Positions 25,167 to 37,389 of a DNA stretch of 64,000 bases are shown here, piece by piece. The notes under the pieces are model-generated. The model saw nothing but the letters and a program-made list of their open reading frames with translations, had not been told where the DNA came from and did not search any database. The translations under genes and the position numbers were made by a program. The stretch spans positions 52,187,215-52,251,214 of the forward strand of contig OW121743.1 in NCBI GenBank assembly GCA_933228675.1, in the 5' to 3' direction. The stretch comes from Stomorhina lunata (Eukaryota; Arthropoda; Insecta; Diptera; Rhiniidae). The number at the start of each line of letters is the position of its first letter. Position 1 is the first letter of the stretch.

Positions 25167-25552
25167 GTGGGTGGACTAAAAAATTTAAGGCATAATTTTT
25201 TTTGTTGTTCTGTTAAATAATTACAAAGAAAATTTACAATTTATAAAATTTTGAATTAAATATTTTGATTTTGTGAAAAAATGTATGTATTTAATATTTA
25301 CACAAACAACGAAGTTATTCCGATCTGATCATTTTTAGGTTAAAGAAGCACTTCTTTTTGATCGAAATTACTGAAAAGTTTGTTGTAACTTTGAAAAACA
25401 ATTTTTCTTTCGGTACTACTTTGGAATCTGGGATCCGCTTCCGGAAACCTGAACGAAGAATTCTTCAGCAGCAAATGTCTGTCCTTAGCTCTTTTTCTAC
25501 AAAACACTTCTATTCATTAAATCTCATCGATTTAGAGTTGATTCGATCTTGA

Positions 25553-25745
25553 AACGTACACATTTGACGATAGTTTCTTGTATGAAAGCTATGATCAAAT
25601 ATAGTCCGATTGGTACAGATATTTTTGTTTATACATATAACAATCTTTATCTTAAATTTCATAAAAATATAGGGAAATTTTTGACCAAAATCTCAATTCC
25701 CATAAGTGAGATTATTAATGAGAACTTCAAATTTACAATTGAAGT
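25553..25745 (-). mobile_element. DINE-1-like relic, internal fragment
   Basis: Matches copy A in the same orientation: agtttcttgtatgaaagcta, gatcaaatatagtccgatt, tttcataaaaatat and tctcaattcccataagtgag. Ends are absent. Confidence 0.55.
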
Positions 25746-26205
25746 TTTGATCTTGTCTTATTTCAAATTTTCTTATAGAACTTTCGCAAAGCTATAGCTA
25801 GTGTTAATCTAAAAATGAAGAATTATTCTTAACATAATAGAAAACATTAAAAGGTATTTTGCTTTCTATTATCGCAATTCATCTCATCATATAAGGAATT
25901 CAAATTCGGAACTTAAACAATTTTTCAATTACAAAATTTTGTGCTTTCATTCCCACTGTGAAGAGCAAGTTAGTATGACACTTTGTTCAAAAATATTCCA
26001 GATAATTTTTTTAATTACTTTTTTAAAAGATAACATTAAATAGAACAAAACGTAATATACGTCTTTTATAATATAGAAAAATTTAAGCGCCAATTTTTTA
26101 GATTATTTTTATAAAATAATTTTATAAAGAATTTGGAAATTAAAGCAATTCTAAAGACAAAAACTTTATTCTATTTAATTGCACGTCATGTCTATTTATA
26201 GAACA
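25746..26205. other. AT-rich non-coding spacer
   Basis: Nothing recognised. Confidence 0.4.
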
Positions 26206-26425
26206 ATGAAGTTGCGCCATCTTTTAAAGATTTTTGTTATTTTACATCGACAGCATGTTAATGCTGTAGGACTTACCACCGACAGAGGATGCTGTGGTAA
26301 ATAATTTAATATAAACTAATAATAACCGAAATTAAAGTGGCAGTGACTGTGGCTCGAACCAAGGCAGAATTTGATATATTATGTTTAGTAGTCGATGTGT
26401 TAACCAACTAAGCCACAGCACCCTC
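26206..26425 (-). mobile_element. tRNA-derived SINE (family 2), copy B
   Basis: On the minus strand: gggtgctgtggcttagttgg, with A box tggcttagttgg (26404-26415) identical to copy A, then ggttcgagcc as B box (26351-26360). A non-tRNA body follows, including gtcctacagcattaacatg. The left boundary is uncertain. Confidence 0.7.
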
Positions 26426-26989
26426 CAATCACATTTTTCGGAAGGGATAAAAGAATCGAAGATACCTTGGACTAATTGTATATAGCCAATAGAAGACTAT
26501 GTTAGGAAATTTTTAACTTTTTATATATACAATCTTGTATCTTAACCCAAAGGACAAGGAATTCTTGAACTGCCCTCGTTTTATAAATGTTATTTTAAAT
26601 TTTTGGTAAATTTATTTAAATACAAATCTATTCCTAATATTGACTAATATGTACAATATTTAAGTTTTAGTATTTCGAAAGCATTTCCTGTATTCAAATT
26701 AGAGTTGTTTCAAAAACGATTATTATGTTAACTTTAAATAGTATTTTAAAATATGTCTTATATTTTTTTTTATATTTTTATTGTTTTATTTAAAAGTGTT
26801 TTTGGTGACAGTCATTAAATTTTTGTATAAATATTTCTACATAATAAATACACACATACATATAAATGTTTGCTATAATTTTTGCTTGATTTTTGCCAAA
26901 AACGTTTAAACAAAGAAGAAAAAAAACTACAAAATGTTAATTAAGGGCTTTTAGACAAAACCTCTTAAGTACGAAAATTTTTCGCCATT
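26426..26989. other. AT-rich non-coding spacer
   Basis: Nothing recognised. Confidence 0.4.
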
Positions 26990-28925
26990 TCAAATATAAG
27001 AAATTTAAAAAAAATCATATAAATATAAGAAATTTTTTAAAAATTTCCTATAAAAATAAGAAAATTTTTGAAAAATTTCCTATAAAAATAAAAAAATTTT
27101 TTTAAAAATTATCTATAAAAATAAGAAATTGTTGAAAAATTTTCTATAAAAATAGAAAATTTCCTATAAAAGAAATAAGAAAAAATAGGAAATTTTTGAA
27201 AAATTTCCTACAAAAATAAGAAATTTTTGAAAAATTTCCTATAAAAATAGGAAATTTTTGAAAATTTTCGTATAAAAATAGGAAATTTTTTAAAAATAGG
27301 AAATTTTTGAAGAATTTCATATAAAAATAGGAAATTTTTGAAAAATTTCATATAAAAATAGGAAATTTTTGAAAAATTTCATATAAAAATAGGAAATTTT
27401 TGAAAAATTTCATATCAAAATAGGAAATTTTTGAAAAATTTCATATAAAAATAGGAAATTTTTAAAAAATATCATATAAAAATAGGAAATTTTTGAAAAA
27501 TTTCATATAAAAATAGTAAATTTTTGAAAAATTTCCTATAAAAAATAGAAAATTTTTAAAAAATTTCCTATAAAAATAGGAAAAATTTCCTATAAAAAAT
27601 AGAAAATTTTTGAAAAATTTCCTATAAAAAATAGGAAATTTTTGAAAAATTTCCTATAAAAAATAGGAAATTTTTGAAAAATTTCCTATAAAAATAGGAA
27701 ATTTTTGAAAAATTTCATATAAAAATAGTAAATTTTTGAAAAATTTCCTATAAAAAATAGAAAATTTTTCAAAAATTTCCTATAAAAATAGGAAAAATTT
27801 CCTATAAAAAGAAAATTTTTGAAAAATTTCCTATAAAAAGAAAATTTTTGAAAAATTTCCTATAAAAAGAAAATTTTTGAAAAATTTCCTATAAAAAATA
27901 GGAAATTTTTGAAAAATTTCCTATAAAAAATAGGAAATTTTTGAAAAATTTCCTATAAAAAATAGGAAATTTTTGAAAAATTTCCTATAAAAAATAGGAA
28001 ATTTTTGAAAAATTTCCTTTAAAAAATAGGAAATTTTTGAAAAATTTCCTTTAAAAAATAGGAATTTTTTGAAAATTTTCCTTTAAAAAATAGGAAATTT
28101 TTGAAAAATTTCCTTTAAAAAATAGGAAATTTTTGAAAAATTTCCTTTGAAAAATAGGAAATTTTTGAAAAATTTCCTTTAAAAAATAGGAAATTTTTGA
28201 AAAATTTCCTTTAAAAAATAGGAAATTTTTGAAAAATTTCCTTTAAAAAATAGGAAATTTTTGAAAAATTTCCTTTAAAAAATAGGAAATTTTTGAAAAA
28301 TTTCCTTTAAAAAATAGGAAATTTTTGAAAAATTTCCTTTGAAAAATAGGAAATTTTTGAAAAATTTTCTTTAAAAAATAGAAAATTTTTGAAAAATTTC
28401 CTTTAAAAAATAGGAAATTTTTGAAAAATTTCCTTTAAAAAATAGGAAATTTTTGAAAAATTTCCTTTAAAAAATAGGAAATTTTTGAAAATTTTCCTTT
28501 AAAAAATAGGAAATTTTTGAAAAATTTCCTTTAAAAAATAGGAAATTTTGAAAAATTTCCTTTAAAAAATAGGAAATTTTTGAAAAATTTCCTTTAAAAA
28601 ATAGGAAATTTTTGAAAAATTTCCTTTAAAAAATAGGAAATTTTTGAAAAATTTCCTTTAAAAAATAGGAATTTTTGAAAAATTTCCTTTAAAAAATAGG
28701 AAATTTTGAAAAATTTCCTTTAAAAAATAGGAAATTTTTGAAAAAATTCCGTTACAAAAAAAAGAAAATTTTGAAAAATTTCCGTTAAAAAATAGGAAAT
28801 TTTTTAAAAATTTCCTTTAAAAAATAGGAATTTTTTTAAAAATTTCCTTTAACAAATAGGAAATTTTTGAAAAATTTCCTTTAACAAATAGGAAATTTTT
28901 GAAAAATTTCCTAAAAAAATAATTC
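26990..28925 (-). repeat. Satellite B array 4 (31- to 32-bp units, reverse)
   Basis: The left part has 31-bp units with cctataaaaatagg. The right part (about 28010-28900) switches to a uniform 32-bp variant with cctttaaaaaatagg (for example gg at 28221 and 28253). Units keep the GGAAATTTTTGAAAAATTTCC inverted repeat, here extended to 21 bases. Confidence 0.95.
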
Positions 28926-30756
28926 TTTAAGAAAAAAAAAAATATCTGAAAAAATTTTGTATCGAAAAGTTTTATCAAAGTACATATTTTACTTAAGTCG
29001 TTTTTTCTTTTAACTGAGATTATTTTGAAAAAAAAGTTCATATCTATTTTCTTGGTTTTTTTTCTCTGTTATTGTCTTTAATTTGGGGTTTTAATTGGTT
29101 TGTGTATGAATTTTGAATTGTTTTAGATAAAACAAAAGAAAATGTTTTAAATGACACACCTTTTTCTTAATGAACGTGAACACCTTGAGCTCGTAAGATA
29201 GAGCAGAGCAAAAAAAGTTAACAAAATTTTAAAGCAACAGGTGAATTTCTTTTTCTTAAACGAAAAATTTAAACAAATTTTTTTAAACAAAGAATTTTTA
29301 TAGAAAATACTTTCACAAAAAAGAATTTAAAAAATAAAAATGTTCTTTAAGATGAGTTGGAAAAAAAGAAAATTTGCACTTAAAACTCGAAATATTTTGA
29401 TAGCAGTATCAAAATATTTCGAGTTAAAAATATTTTAAAATTTGTATATCTAATTCAAAATGGAGTTAATTGTCTTTTTAAATAAAAACTATTGACTTAA
29501 ATGGGCGAATTTTTAAAAAATTGACTTGCTCATGGTAGGATTTGAACCCGGGAAATTTAGTTGTAATTACCAATTATTGGCTGATAATGAACTAATAAGT
29601 CGACAATCAATCAGTCAGTAACGCTAGAGTTTTTAAATGAAATACAAATCGTGTGGCTACCTTAGATACCACAGGTAATGCAGAGAAGAGTCAATTGTCT
29701 CTTTAACAAACTCTAAGTAGCGATAATAATATTTTCTATATAATTTCCATATTTTTGCTTAAATATTATGTTTTTGTCTTTATATAATTAATTCTTTTGT
29801 CTGAAAATTATTTTTCGCCAAACAAAAGATATATAAATCTGCACGACATATCTCTCTAATTTAACGCATAATTTCTTAAATTTTTAATAAAATTTATTTA
29901 AATGCATTATTTTATTGTTATTATAATTCGCCGAAAAAATGCATAAACATTTCAAAAATAATTGTTGATATTCTGGGACAACAAAAACAGAAAGAAATTA
30001 ACAAAATATGTATAAAAATGTCACACAATTTAGCGGCAAGTCTGTCCGTTTAGGCCCATGTGGGTGGATGTAGCGTCAGCTGCTCAATGAGTGAAAAATT
30101 GAAATTTATAAAATAAAATAACTTGAACATTTTTTTGGGAGCAATTTATGTAAATTATGATGTTGATGTTTTAACACAACATTTTTTCTGAAAGATCTTT
30201 AAGAAAGACATCACTTCATCACTTCATCATCACTTCATCATCTCTTTTACAGGCTTAAATTTAAAAATGCGTAAGTGAAATTGATTTTTTTTTTTCATTT
30301 TTGGAGGGGATGCTTAAATGTCACTTGAAATTGTATTATGACAAATAATTTTAAAATTGGTTTGGTCTTTTAAATATATCGAATCTTGTAAATTTTATAT
30401 ATGTATTTGCTACATTTATATTTATCATTGTTTCTGTGAAATATTCAAAATTTATTTAATTGTTTTAAAAATTTGTTCTTTTTGTCTTATCTGTTGTTTT
30501 TTTTTTTTTTTTTGTTGAAAATATCTGTCTTTATTTAATGATCTTTGTTTGTCTTAATTTGTTTAAAAGTTTTTGTTTCAGATTTTTTTCCTTTGCTTTT
30601 AATAGATTTATGTTAATGTCTTTGGGAGAGTTGTCATGACAATTCGAATGTGAAAGCGCAATTACCACAACAATGACTTAGGACCAAATATGTCAAGCGG
30701 GTAATGCGAAAGTTGCAAGGGTTAACAGTTTGACATTTAATGAAATTAATTGTCTG
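28926..30756. other. Unique AT-rich spacer with a short perfect hairpin
   Basis: Contains the perfect inverted repeat described separately at 29384-29425, a possible degenerate tRNA-like B box on the minus strand (cccgggttcaaatcc, near 29540-29555) and short TCATCACT repeats near 30209-30242. No gene recognised. Confidence 0.45.
29384..29425. repeat. Perfect 19-bp inverted repeat with 4-base loop
   Basis: The left arm aactcgaaatattttgata (29384-29402), loop gcag and right arm tatcaaaatatttcgagtt (29407-29425) are perfectly complementary. It could be the remnant of a foldback transposon or a cruciform site. It is too short for a typical miRNA precursor. Confidence 0.85.
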
Positions 30757-31058
30757 AAATTTTCGAAAATTTTCCTATAAAAATAATAAATTTTTAAAAA
30801 ATTTCCTATCAAAATAAGAAATGTTTTTTTTTTCCTATAAAAGTTTAGAAATTTTTGAAAATTTGCTATAAAAATAAGAAATTTTTCAAAAACTTTCTGT
30901 GAAAATAAGAAATCTTTGAAAAAATTGCTTTAAAAATAAGAAATTTTTGAAAAATATCATATAAAAATAAAAAATTTTTGAAAAATTTCCTATAAAAATA
31001 AGAAATTTTTGAAAAATTTCTTATAAAAATAAGAATTTTTTGAAAAATTTCTAAATTT
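30757..31058 (-). repeat. Satellite B array 5a (reverse orientation)
   Basis: About ten diverged units with cctataaaaataagaaa. They meet array 5b head to head. Confidence 0.85.
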
Positions 31059-33413
31059 TGATAGAAAATTTTTCAACAATTTCTAATTTTTATAGGAAAT
31101 TTTTCAAAAATTTCTTATTTTTATAGGAAATTTTTCAAAAATTTCTTATTTTTATAGAAAATTTTTCAAAAACTTCTTATTTTGATAGGAAATTTTTCAA
31201 AAATTTCTTATTTTTATAGGATATTTTTTAAAAATTTCTTATTTTTATAGGAAATTTTTCAAAAATTTTTTATTTTTATAGGAAATTTTTCAAAACTTTC
31301 TTATTTTTATAGGAAATTTTTTAAAAATTTCTTATTTTTATAGGAAATTTTTTTAAATTTCTTATTTTTATAGGAAATTTTTCAAAAATTTCTTATTTTT
31401 ATAGGAAATTTTTCAAATTTTTTTTATTTTTACAGGAAGTTTTTCAAAAATTTCTTATTTTTATAGGAAATTTTTCAAAAATTTCTTATTTTTATAGGAA
31501 ATTTTTCAAAAAATTCTTATTTTTATAGAAAATTTTTTTAAAGTTTCTTATTTTTATAAGAAATTTTTCAAAAATTTCTTATTTTTATAGAAAATTTTTC
31601 AAAAATTTCTTATTTTTATAGGAAATTTTTCAAAAATTTCTTATTTTTATAGGAAATTTTTCAAAAATTTCTTATTTTTATAGGAAATTTTTCAAAAATT
31701 TCTTATTTTTATAGGAAATTTTTCAAAAATTTCTTATTTTTATAGGAAATTTTTTAAAAATTTCTTATTTTTATAGGAATTTTTTCAAAAATTTCTTATT
31801 TTTATAGGAATTTTTTCAAAAATTTCTTGTTTTTATAGGAAATTTTTCAAAAATTTCTTGTTTTTATAGGAAATTTTTCAAAAATTTCTTATCTTTATAG
31901 GAAATTTTTCAAAAATTTCTTATTTTTACAGGAAATTTTTCAAAAAAATTTGTTATTTTTACAGGAAATTTTTCAAAAAATTTCTTATTTTTATAGAAAA
32001 TTTTTCAAAAATTTCTTATTTTTATAGAAAATTTTTCAAAAATTTCTTATTTTTATAGGAAATTTTTCAAATTTTTTTTATTTTTACAGGAAGTTTTTCA
32101 AAAATTTCTTATTTTTATAGGAAATTTTTCAAAAGTTTCTTATTTTTATAGGAAATTTTTCAAAAATTTCTTATTTTTATAGGAAATTTTTAAAAAATTT
32201 CTTATTTTTATAGGAAATTTTTCAAAAATTTCTTATTTTTATAGGAAATTTTTCAAAAATTTCTTATTTTGATAGGAAATTTTTCAAAAATTTCTTATTT
32301 TTATAGGATATTTTTTAAAAATTTCTTATTTTTATAGGAAATTTTTCAAAAATTTCTTATTTTTATAGGAAATTTTTCAAAACTTTCTTATTTTTATAGG
32401 AAATTTTTTAAAAATTTCTTATTTTTATAGGAAATTTTTTAAAAATTTCTTATTTTTATAGGAAATTTTTTAAAATTTCTTATTTTTATAGGAAATTTTT
32501 CAAAAATTTCTTATTTTTATAGGAAATTTTTCAAATTTTTTTTATTTTTACAAGAAGTTTTTCAAAAATTTCTTATTTTTATAGAAAATTTTTCAAAAGT
32601 TTCTTATTTTTATAGTAAATTTTTCAAAAATTTCTTATTTTTATAGGAAATTTTTCAAAAATTTCTTATTTTTATAGGAAATTTTTCAAAACTTTCTTAT
32701 TTTTATAGGAAATTTTTTAAAAATTTCTTATTTTTATAGGAAATTTTTTAAAAATTTCTTATTTTTATAGGAAATTTTTTAAAATTTCTTATTTTTATAG
32801 GAAATTTTTCAAAAATTTCTTATTTTTATAGGAAATTTTTCAAATTTTTTTTATTTTTACAGGAAGTTTTTCAAAAATTTCTTATTTTTATAGAAAATTT
32901 TTCAAAAGTTTCTTATTTTTATAGTAAATTTTTCAAAAATTTCTTATTTTTATAGGAAATTTTTCAAAAATTTCTTATTTTTATAGGAAATTTTTCAAAA
33001 ATTTCTTATTTTTATAGAAAATTTTTCAAAAATTTCTTATTTTTATAGGAAATTTTTCAAAAATTTCTTATTTTTATAGGAAATTTTTCAAAAATTTCTT
33101 ATTTTTATAGGAAATTTTTCAAAAATTTCTTATTTTTATAGGAAATTTTTCAAAAATTTCTTATTTTTATAGGAAATTTTTCAAAAATTTCTTAATTTTA
33201 TAGGAAATTTTTCAAAAATTTCTTATTTTTATAGGAAATTTTTCAAAAATTTCTTATTTTTATAGGAAATTTTTCAAAAATTTCTTATTTTTATAGGAAA
33301 TTTTTCAAAAATTTCTTATTTTTATAGGAAATTTTTCAAAAATTTCTTATTTTTATAGGAAAATTTTCAAAAATTTCTTATTTTTCAAAAATTTCTTATT
33401 TTTCAAAAATTTC
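31059..33413 (+). repeat. Satellite B array 5b (31-bp units, forward)
   Basis: Units read ttcttatttttataggaaa then tttttcaaaaat. Orientation flips relative to 5a near 31059. A marked variant, ttttttttatttttacagg followed by aagtttttc, recurs at 31433, 32087, 32551 (as caagaag) and 32860 with similar neighbours, showing higher-order duplication of 300-650 bp blocks. The right end is truncated units without the tatagg part. Confidence 0.95.
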
Positions 33414-34073
33414 CTCTATTTTATTCAAGATTAGTGAATTATATGTACTTTTAACATTAAATAAGTTATAATACAAAACTTCTGTTTTTCGTCAATATCT
33501 GTCGCCCTAGTTATGTCTTTTTTGGTTGAGTAAAGAATTTTCAAAAGTCCCACAAAACAAAGAATCATATAAAAGATGAGTATTTAAAAATCTGGGATTT
33601 TTTTTCTTGCTAACCATTTAATTGATTGTTGGACAAGTGGGTAATAATACTTATTGGCCAAAAGTAAAAAAAACTGAATTGAGTCTACGTCACTTATGTC
33701 TCAGTTTTTGCATACAATAAAAATTGTTCTGATTTTAGTCATTCAAAATTCAGTCCGAATCATTCATACAAAGAAATTGAGATTTTCATTCAAATATACA
33801 TATGTATACTCATATATATATATATATAAATTGCAATAATCATAATTTTACGCCAAAGAATGTTAATGGTAAAATGTACAGCTGCTGCTGTTGCTGCTGA
33901 TAATGTTGCCGGTTCTTGATGGTTCCGAGCTAAAGATTATTTTTTCTGATATGACACAAAGAAATCGCTTAAGATTTTTTTCTGAATTCGCAACAAGGGT
34001 GTTGATGTTGATTTCTTGCGTCTTAAAACTTTTATTGTATTCAAAACAAATAAACAGAAAACAAAATAATTTT
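33414..34073. other. Unique spacer, short (TA)n and CTG-rich stretch
   Basis: (TA)n at about 33813-33829 and ctgctgctgttgctgctg at about 33882-33899. Open frames on both strands over this part are overlapping and unsupported. Confidence 0.45.
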
Positions 34074-34552
34074 TTGGGAAAAATTAAATTAAAGTAAATA
34101 AAATTAAAATTTTTATGATTTCTTTGTATAGTCAAACAAATGAGCAAGATTTTGACAATTTTGCAGACATTTTTGGGGAAATTTACGTAAAATTGAAGAA
34201 TTTGTTAATGGGGACATAGGAAATGAGTTAATTAATTTTAAATTGCCGGGTAGTAATTATAGGATGACCTTAAGTTGACCTCTGATCACTAAGATGTTAA
34301 GAAGGCAGCTTAACTTGGGAAAAATTAAATTAAAGTAAATAAAATTAAAATTTTTATGATTTCTTTGTATAGTCAAACAAATGAGCAAGATTTTGACAAT
34401 TTTGCAGACATTTTTGGGGAAATTTATGTAAAATTGAAGAATTTGTTAATGGGGACATAGGAAATGAGTTAATTAATTTTAAATTGCCGGGTAGTAATTA
34501 TAGGATGACCTTAAGTTGACCTCTGATCACTAAGATGTTAAGAAGGCAGCTT
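34074..34552. repeat. 238-bp tandem duplication, nearly identical copies
   Basis: Copies are 34074-34311 and 34315-34552 (offset 241). They read the same from ttgggaaaaattaaattaaa to gttaagaaggcagctt, and I see one difference (tttacgtaaa versus tttatgtaaa). This is a very recent duplication or an assembly artefact. No coding sequence inside. Confidence 0.95.
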
Positions 34553-34934
34553 TTCTCGAGGTCCATAGTTAACTCATTTGACCTTCAGCTCATACTTTAC
34601 CCTATAAAGTCGGTATTTTTTTTCAAAATTTTGCTTTACAAATTTTCTTTTAAAATACACAATTTTGAATATTTTGAAATTAATATTGACTATATCGAAA
34701 ATTTTGTCTCCTATATTTCAAATATTAAGTCTAAATATTTTAAAAATTTTAACAGTTAATTTTTATGATACATTAAATTTTCTGGCAATTTTTCCGTCAA
34801 TAAATTTTCAAACAATTTGAATAATTTTGTGTATTATTTCAAAGGAAAAATTATTCCACTTTTGTTCTTTAATATTTTGTAATAATTTTGTTTTCGAAAT
34901 ATTTTCGTTTTCTCTACACCATTTTCAGTTGTAA
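34553..34934. other. AT-rich spacer
   Basis: Nothing recognised. Confidence 0.4.
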
Positions 34935-35345
34935 GTGAGAAATTTTCGAATTGAATTGAAAAATTTTCAATCGAAATTGAGAAATTTTCAATTAAAATTG
35001 AGAAATTTTCAATTGAAATTGAGAATTTTTCAATTGAAATTGAGAATTTTTGATTTGAAATTGAGAATTTTTGAGTCGAAATTGAGAAAAGCCCAATTGA
35101 TTTTAATTTCAAAAATTTTCAATTTCAATTAATAATTCCTAAATTTCACTTAAAAAATTCTCAATTTCAATTGAAAATTCTCAATATGAATTAAAAATTT
35201 CTCATTTTCAATTAAAAAATTTCTCAATTTCAATTGAAAAATTCTCAATTTCAATTGAAAATTTCTCATTTTCAATTAAAAAATTTCTCAATTTCAATTG
35301 AAAATTCTCTATTCTCTATTTCACTGAATATTTCTCAATTTCAAT
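34935..35345. repeat. 21-bp palindrome-cored array with central inversion
   Basis: The left half repeats gagaaattttcaattgaaatt with a 21-bp period (34981, 35002, 35023, 35044). The right half (about 35100-35345) is the opposite orientation (tctcaatttcaattgaaaat). The core TTTCAATTGAAA is a perfect palindrome. Overlapping open frames on both strands (34834-35132) are translations of this array. Confidence 0.85.
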
Positions 35346-36612
35346 TGGAAATGGTGTAGTATTCCTAAAAAAATGTGCTAATTTTTTCAAAATTTTTGAA
35401 AAGACGCAAATTGTTAATTGTTATAAATTTAGAAAAATCATATTTTAGACATTTTATTCATAAAAAAGTCTATTGTATTTAAAAAAAATTTTGTTGATTT
35501 CAGATACAGATAATAAATTAAATGATAATTAGGATGGCTTTTTTACAGACTTTGAAATTTTGTTTAAAAAAAAAACAACAAAAAAAATAATTAATTATTG
35601 TTATCGAATATTTTTGGAACTGCCAATACAATATTAACTAAATCGTTATAAAATACTAAATTAATAAGAAAGTCTTATAGCCGGTATTGGCCGAATATAT
35701 AATATCCTACACCGATCGTCAACAAAATGAAAAAGACAAATTCTTTTCGAAGATTTATTATTATAAAAATTGAAAAATTTACATGATTTGAGTAAGATTC
35801 GGATATTTTAATATTAAGGATTTTCATATTTTGGATAGACACTATAATTCGCGTTTAGTTTGTCTCGCAAATAAGATATAATATGGTTTTCGATATTTCT
35901 AGAATTAGGGATACTCTCCTGATGATGAGGGCTTAACCAACCATCGAAAAGTTTTAATTATTATTGTTTATTACAATAATAAATAATTGCAATAAATTGG
36001 GATCCTAGTGCAATACACTTAAGTAAAACATTCCAATACTAAGAATTATATTGAAGTATTTATCATTATAAATAGATATAATAATGACAATTTTGAGGCC
36101 TAAGAAATCAGATTTTTCAATGCTAATGTAAGGTTTTAGGATAAAGCTTTATTAGAAAAGCTTAATGTAATACTTTATAGGCAAGCTTGATTGTAGTTTT
36201 AGACAAGCTTTTGAAGTAAACTTTAAATTGGAATAATCTTTAAAAAGAAGAATTTAGAAGCTTTAAAAATTTATAAAGCTTTTATGAAAGATTTAGAATA
36301 AAGGAGAATATATCAAATAACATGGTGCCAAAAATAAGAAACATCTGTAAAAACTTAGAAGGCGAAATAATGGGGATTACAGACCTAGATGAGGACATAG
36401 AAGACAATTTTTAAAAATTTCGAATTACGAGCGAAACTTTGAGATATTTTCGGGTAGGTAGTAATACTTTAGTACCTCCAACTCACACATTTGCACAGCG
36501 ATTTTCAAATTTTAAACAGATCTGAAAAGTCGAGGGATCAAGCTTTTACAAGCTATAGACTAAAGCTTATATTCTAAGAAATAAGGCAATTTTTTATCAA
36601 AAGTTTCGGTTT
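35346..36612. other. AT-rich non-coding spacer
   Basis: No exon, RNA or repeat family recognised. A cluster of aagctt-containing words occurs near 36140-36290, possibly an old diffuse repeat. Confidence 0.4.
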
Positions 36613-37389
36613 TATAATACACTTCACCACCATAGGTGAAAAGGGTATTATAAGTTTGCGCTGATGTATGTATGTAACGCATAGAAATGTTTGTCTTAGA
36701 CCCACCTTTTAGTGTATCAATAGGCTAAGAATCAATTTCTGAGTCAATTTAGCGATGTCAGTCCGTCCGTCCGTCTGGCTGGACCCCTCTGTAAACCATG
36801 TAATCAAAGTACAGGTCGCAATTCTAAAGATAATTTGATGAAATTTGGCACAGATCATTTTTTGATAGTGGGCTATTGAAATTTGTCAAAATTGGTCTAT
36901 TATTTATGATACCTCCCATAGGCCCCACTTGCCGGAATAAATATTTGGCCACAAATATCAATATTTTTTCACGGCTTATGTAAACCAAAATCACTGTTCT
37001 AAATTTCGTTGAAATCTGTCCACAATTGACCATAGCTCCCATGCAAACTTTTCTGTCAAAACCCACTAAATGAGGCAAAAAATCACTAAAACGCTAGTAA
37101 ATCTGAAGATAATATTAATTTTGAGTTTCTTTTTTTCATACATAATTTCTGTGAAATCTGTAATCAACTTGCCAAATTTTGAGATAATCGGTCCACATTT
37201 GACCCTAGCTCTCATATAAGTTCAAATGACGGAAACAGCTTAAATATAAAAGTTTTGGGAAAATGTTTGCTTGATGGCAAAATTAAGCAAATATTTGTCT
37301 TTATACACGAAAAAGAACACCTTTGACCTTAGTGGTGAAGGGTATCGTAAGGTCGGGCTTGACCGACTATAGCACTTTCTTACTTGTTT
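36613..37389 (+). mobile_element. DINE-1/INE-1-like Helitron relic, copy C (both ends present)
   Basis: Collinear with copy B: start atacacttcaccaccatagg, then gtccgtccgtccgtctggc, gatgaaatttggcacagatc and ggtccacatttgaccctagc. The end is gtggtgaagggtatcgta, aggtcgggcttgaccgac and tttcttacttgtt. Unlike copy B it has a small gap in the middle (missing the gaaattta block near 36971). Confidence 0.8.

Noticed and set aside
29520..29600. tRNA-like B box on the minus strand (gggttcaaatcc)
   Set aside because: No matching A box at proper distance and no cloverleaf. At most a decayed SINE.
34834..35132. Overlapping ORFs with SISIENFSI- and NFQLKLR-type repeats
   Set aside because: Products of the 21-bp array read in both directions.
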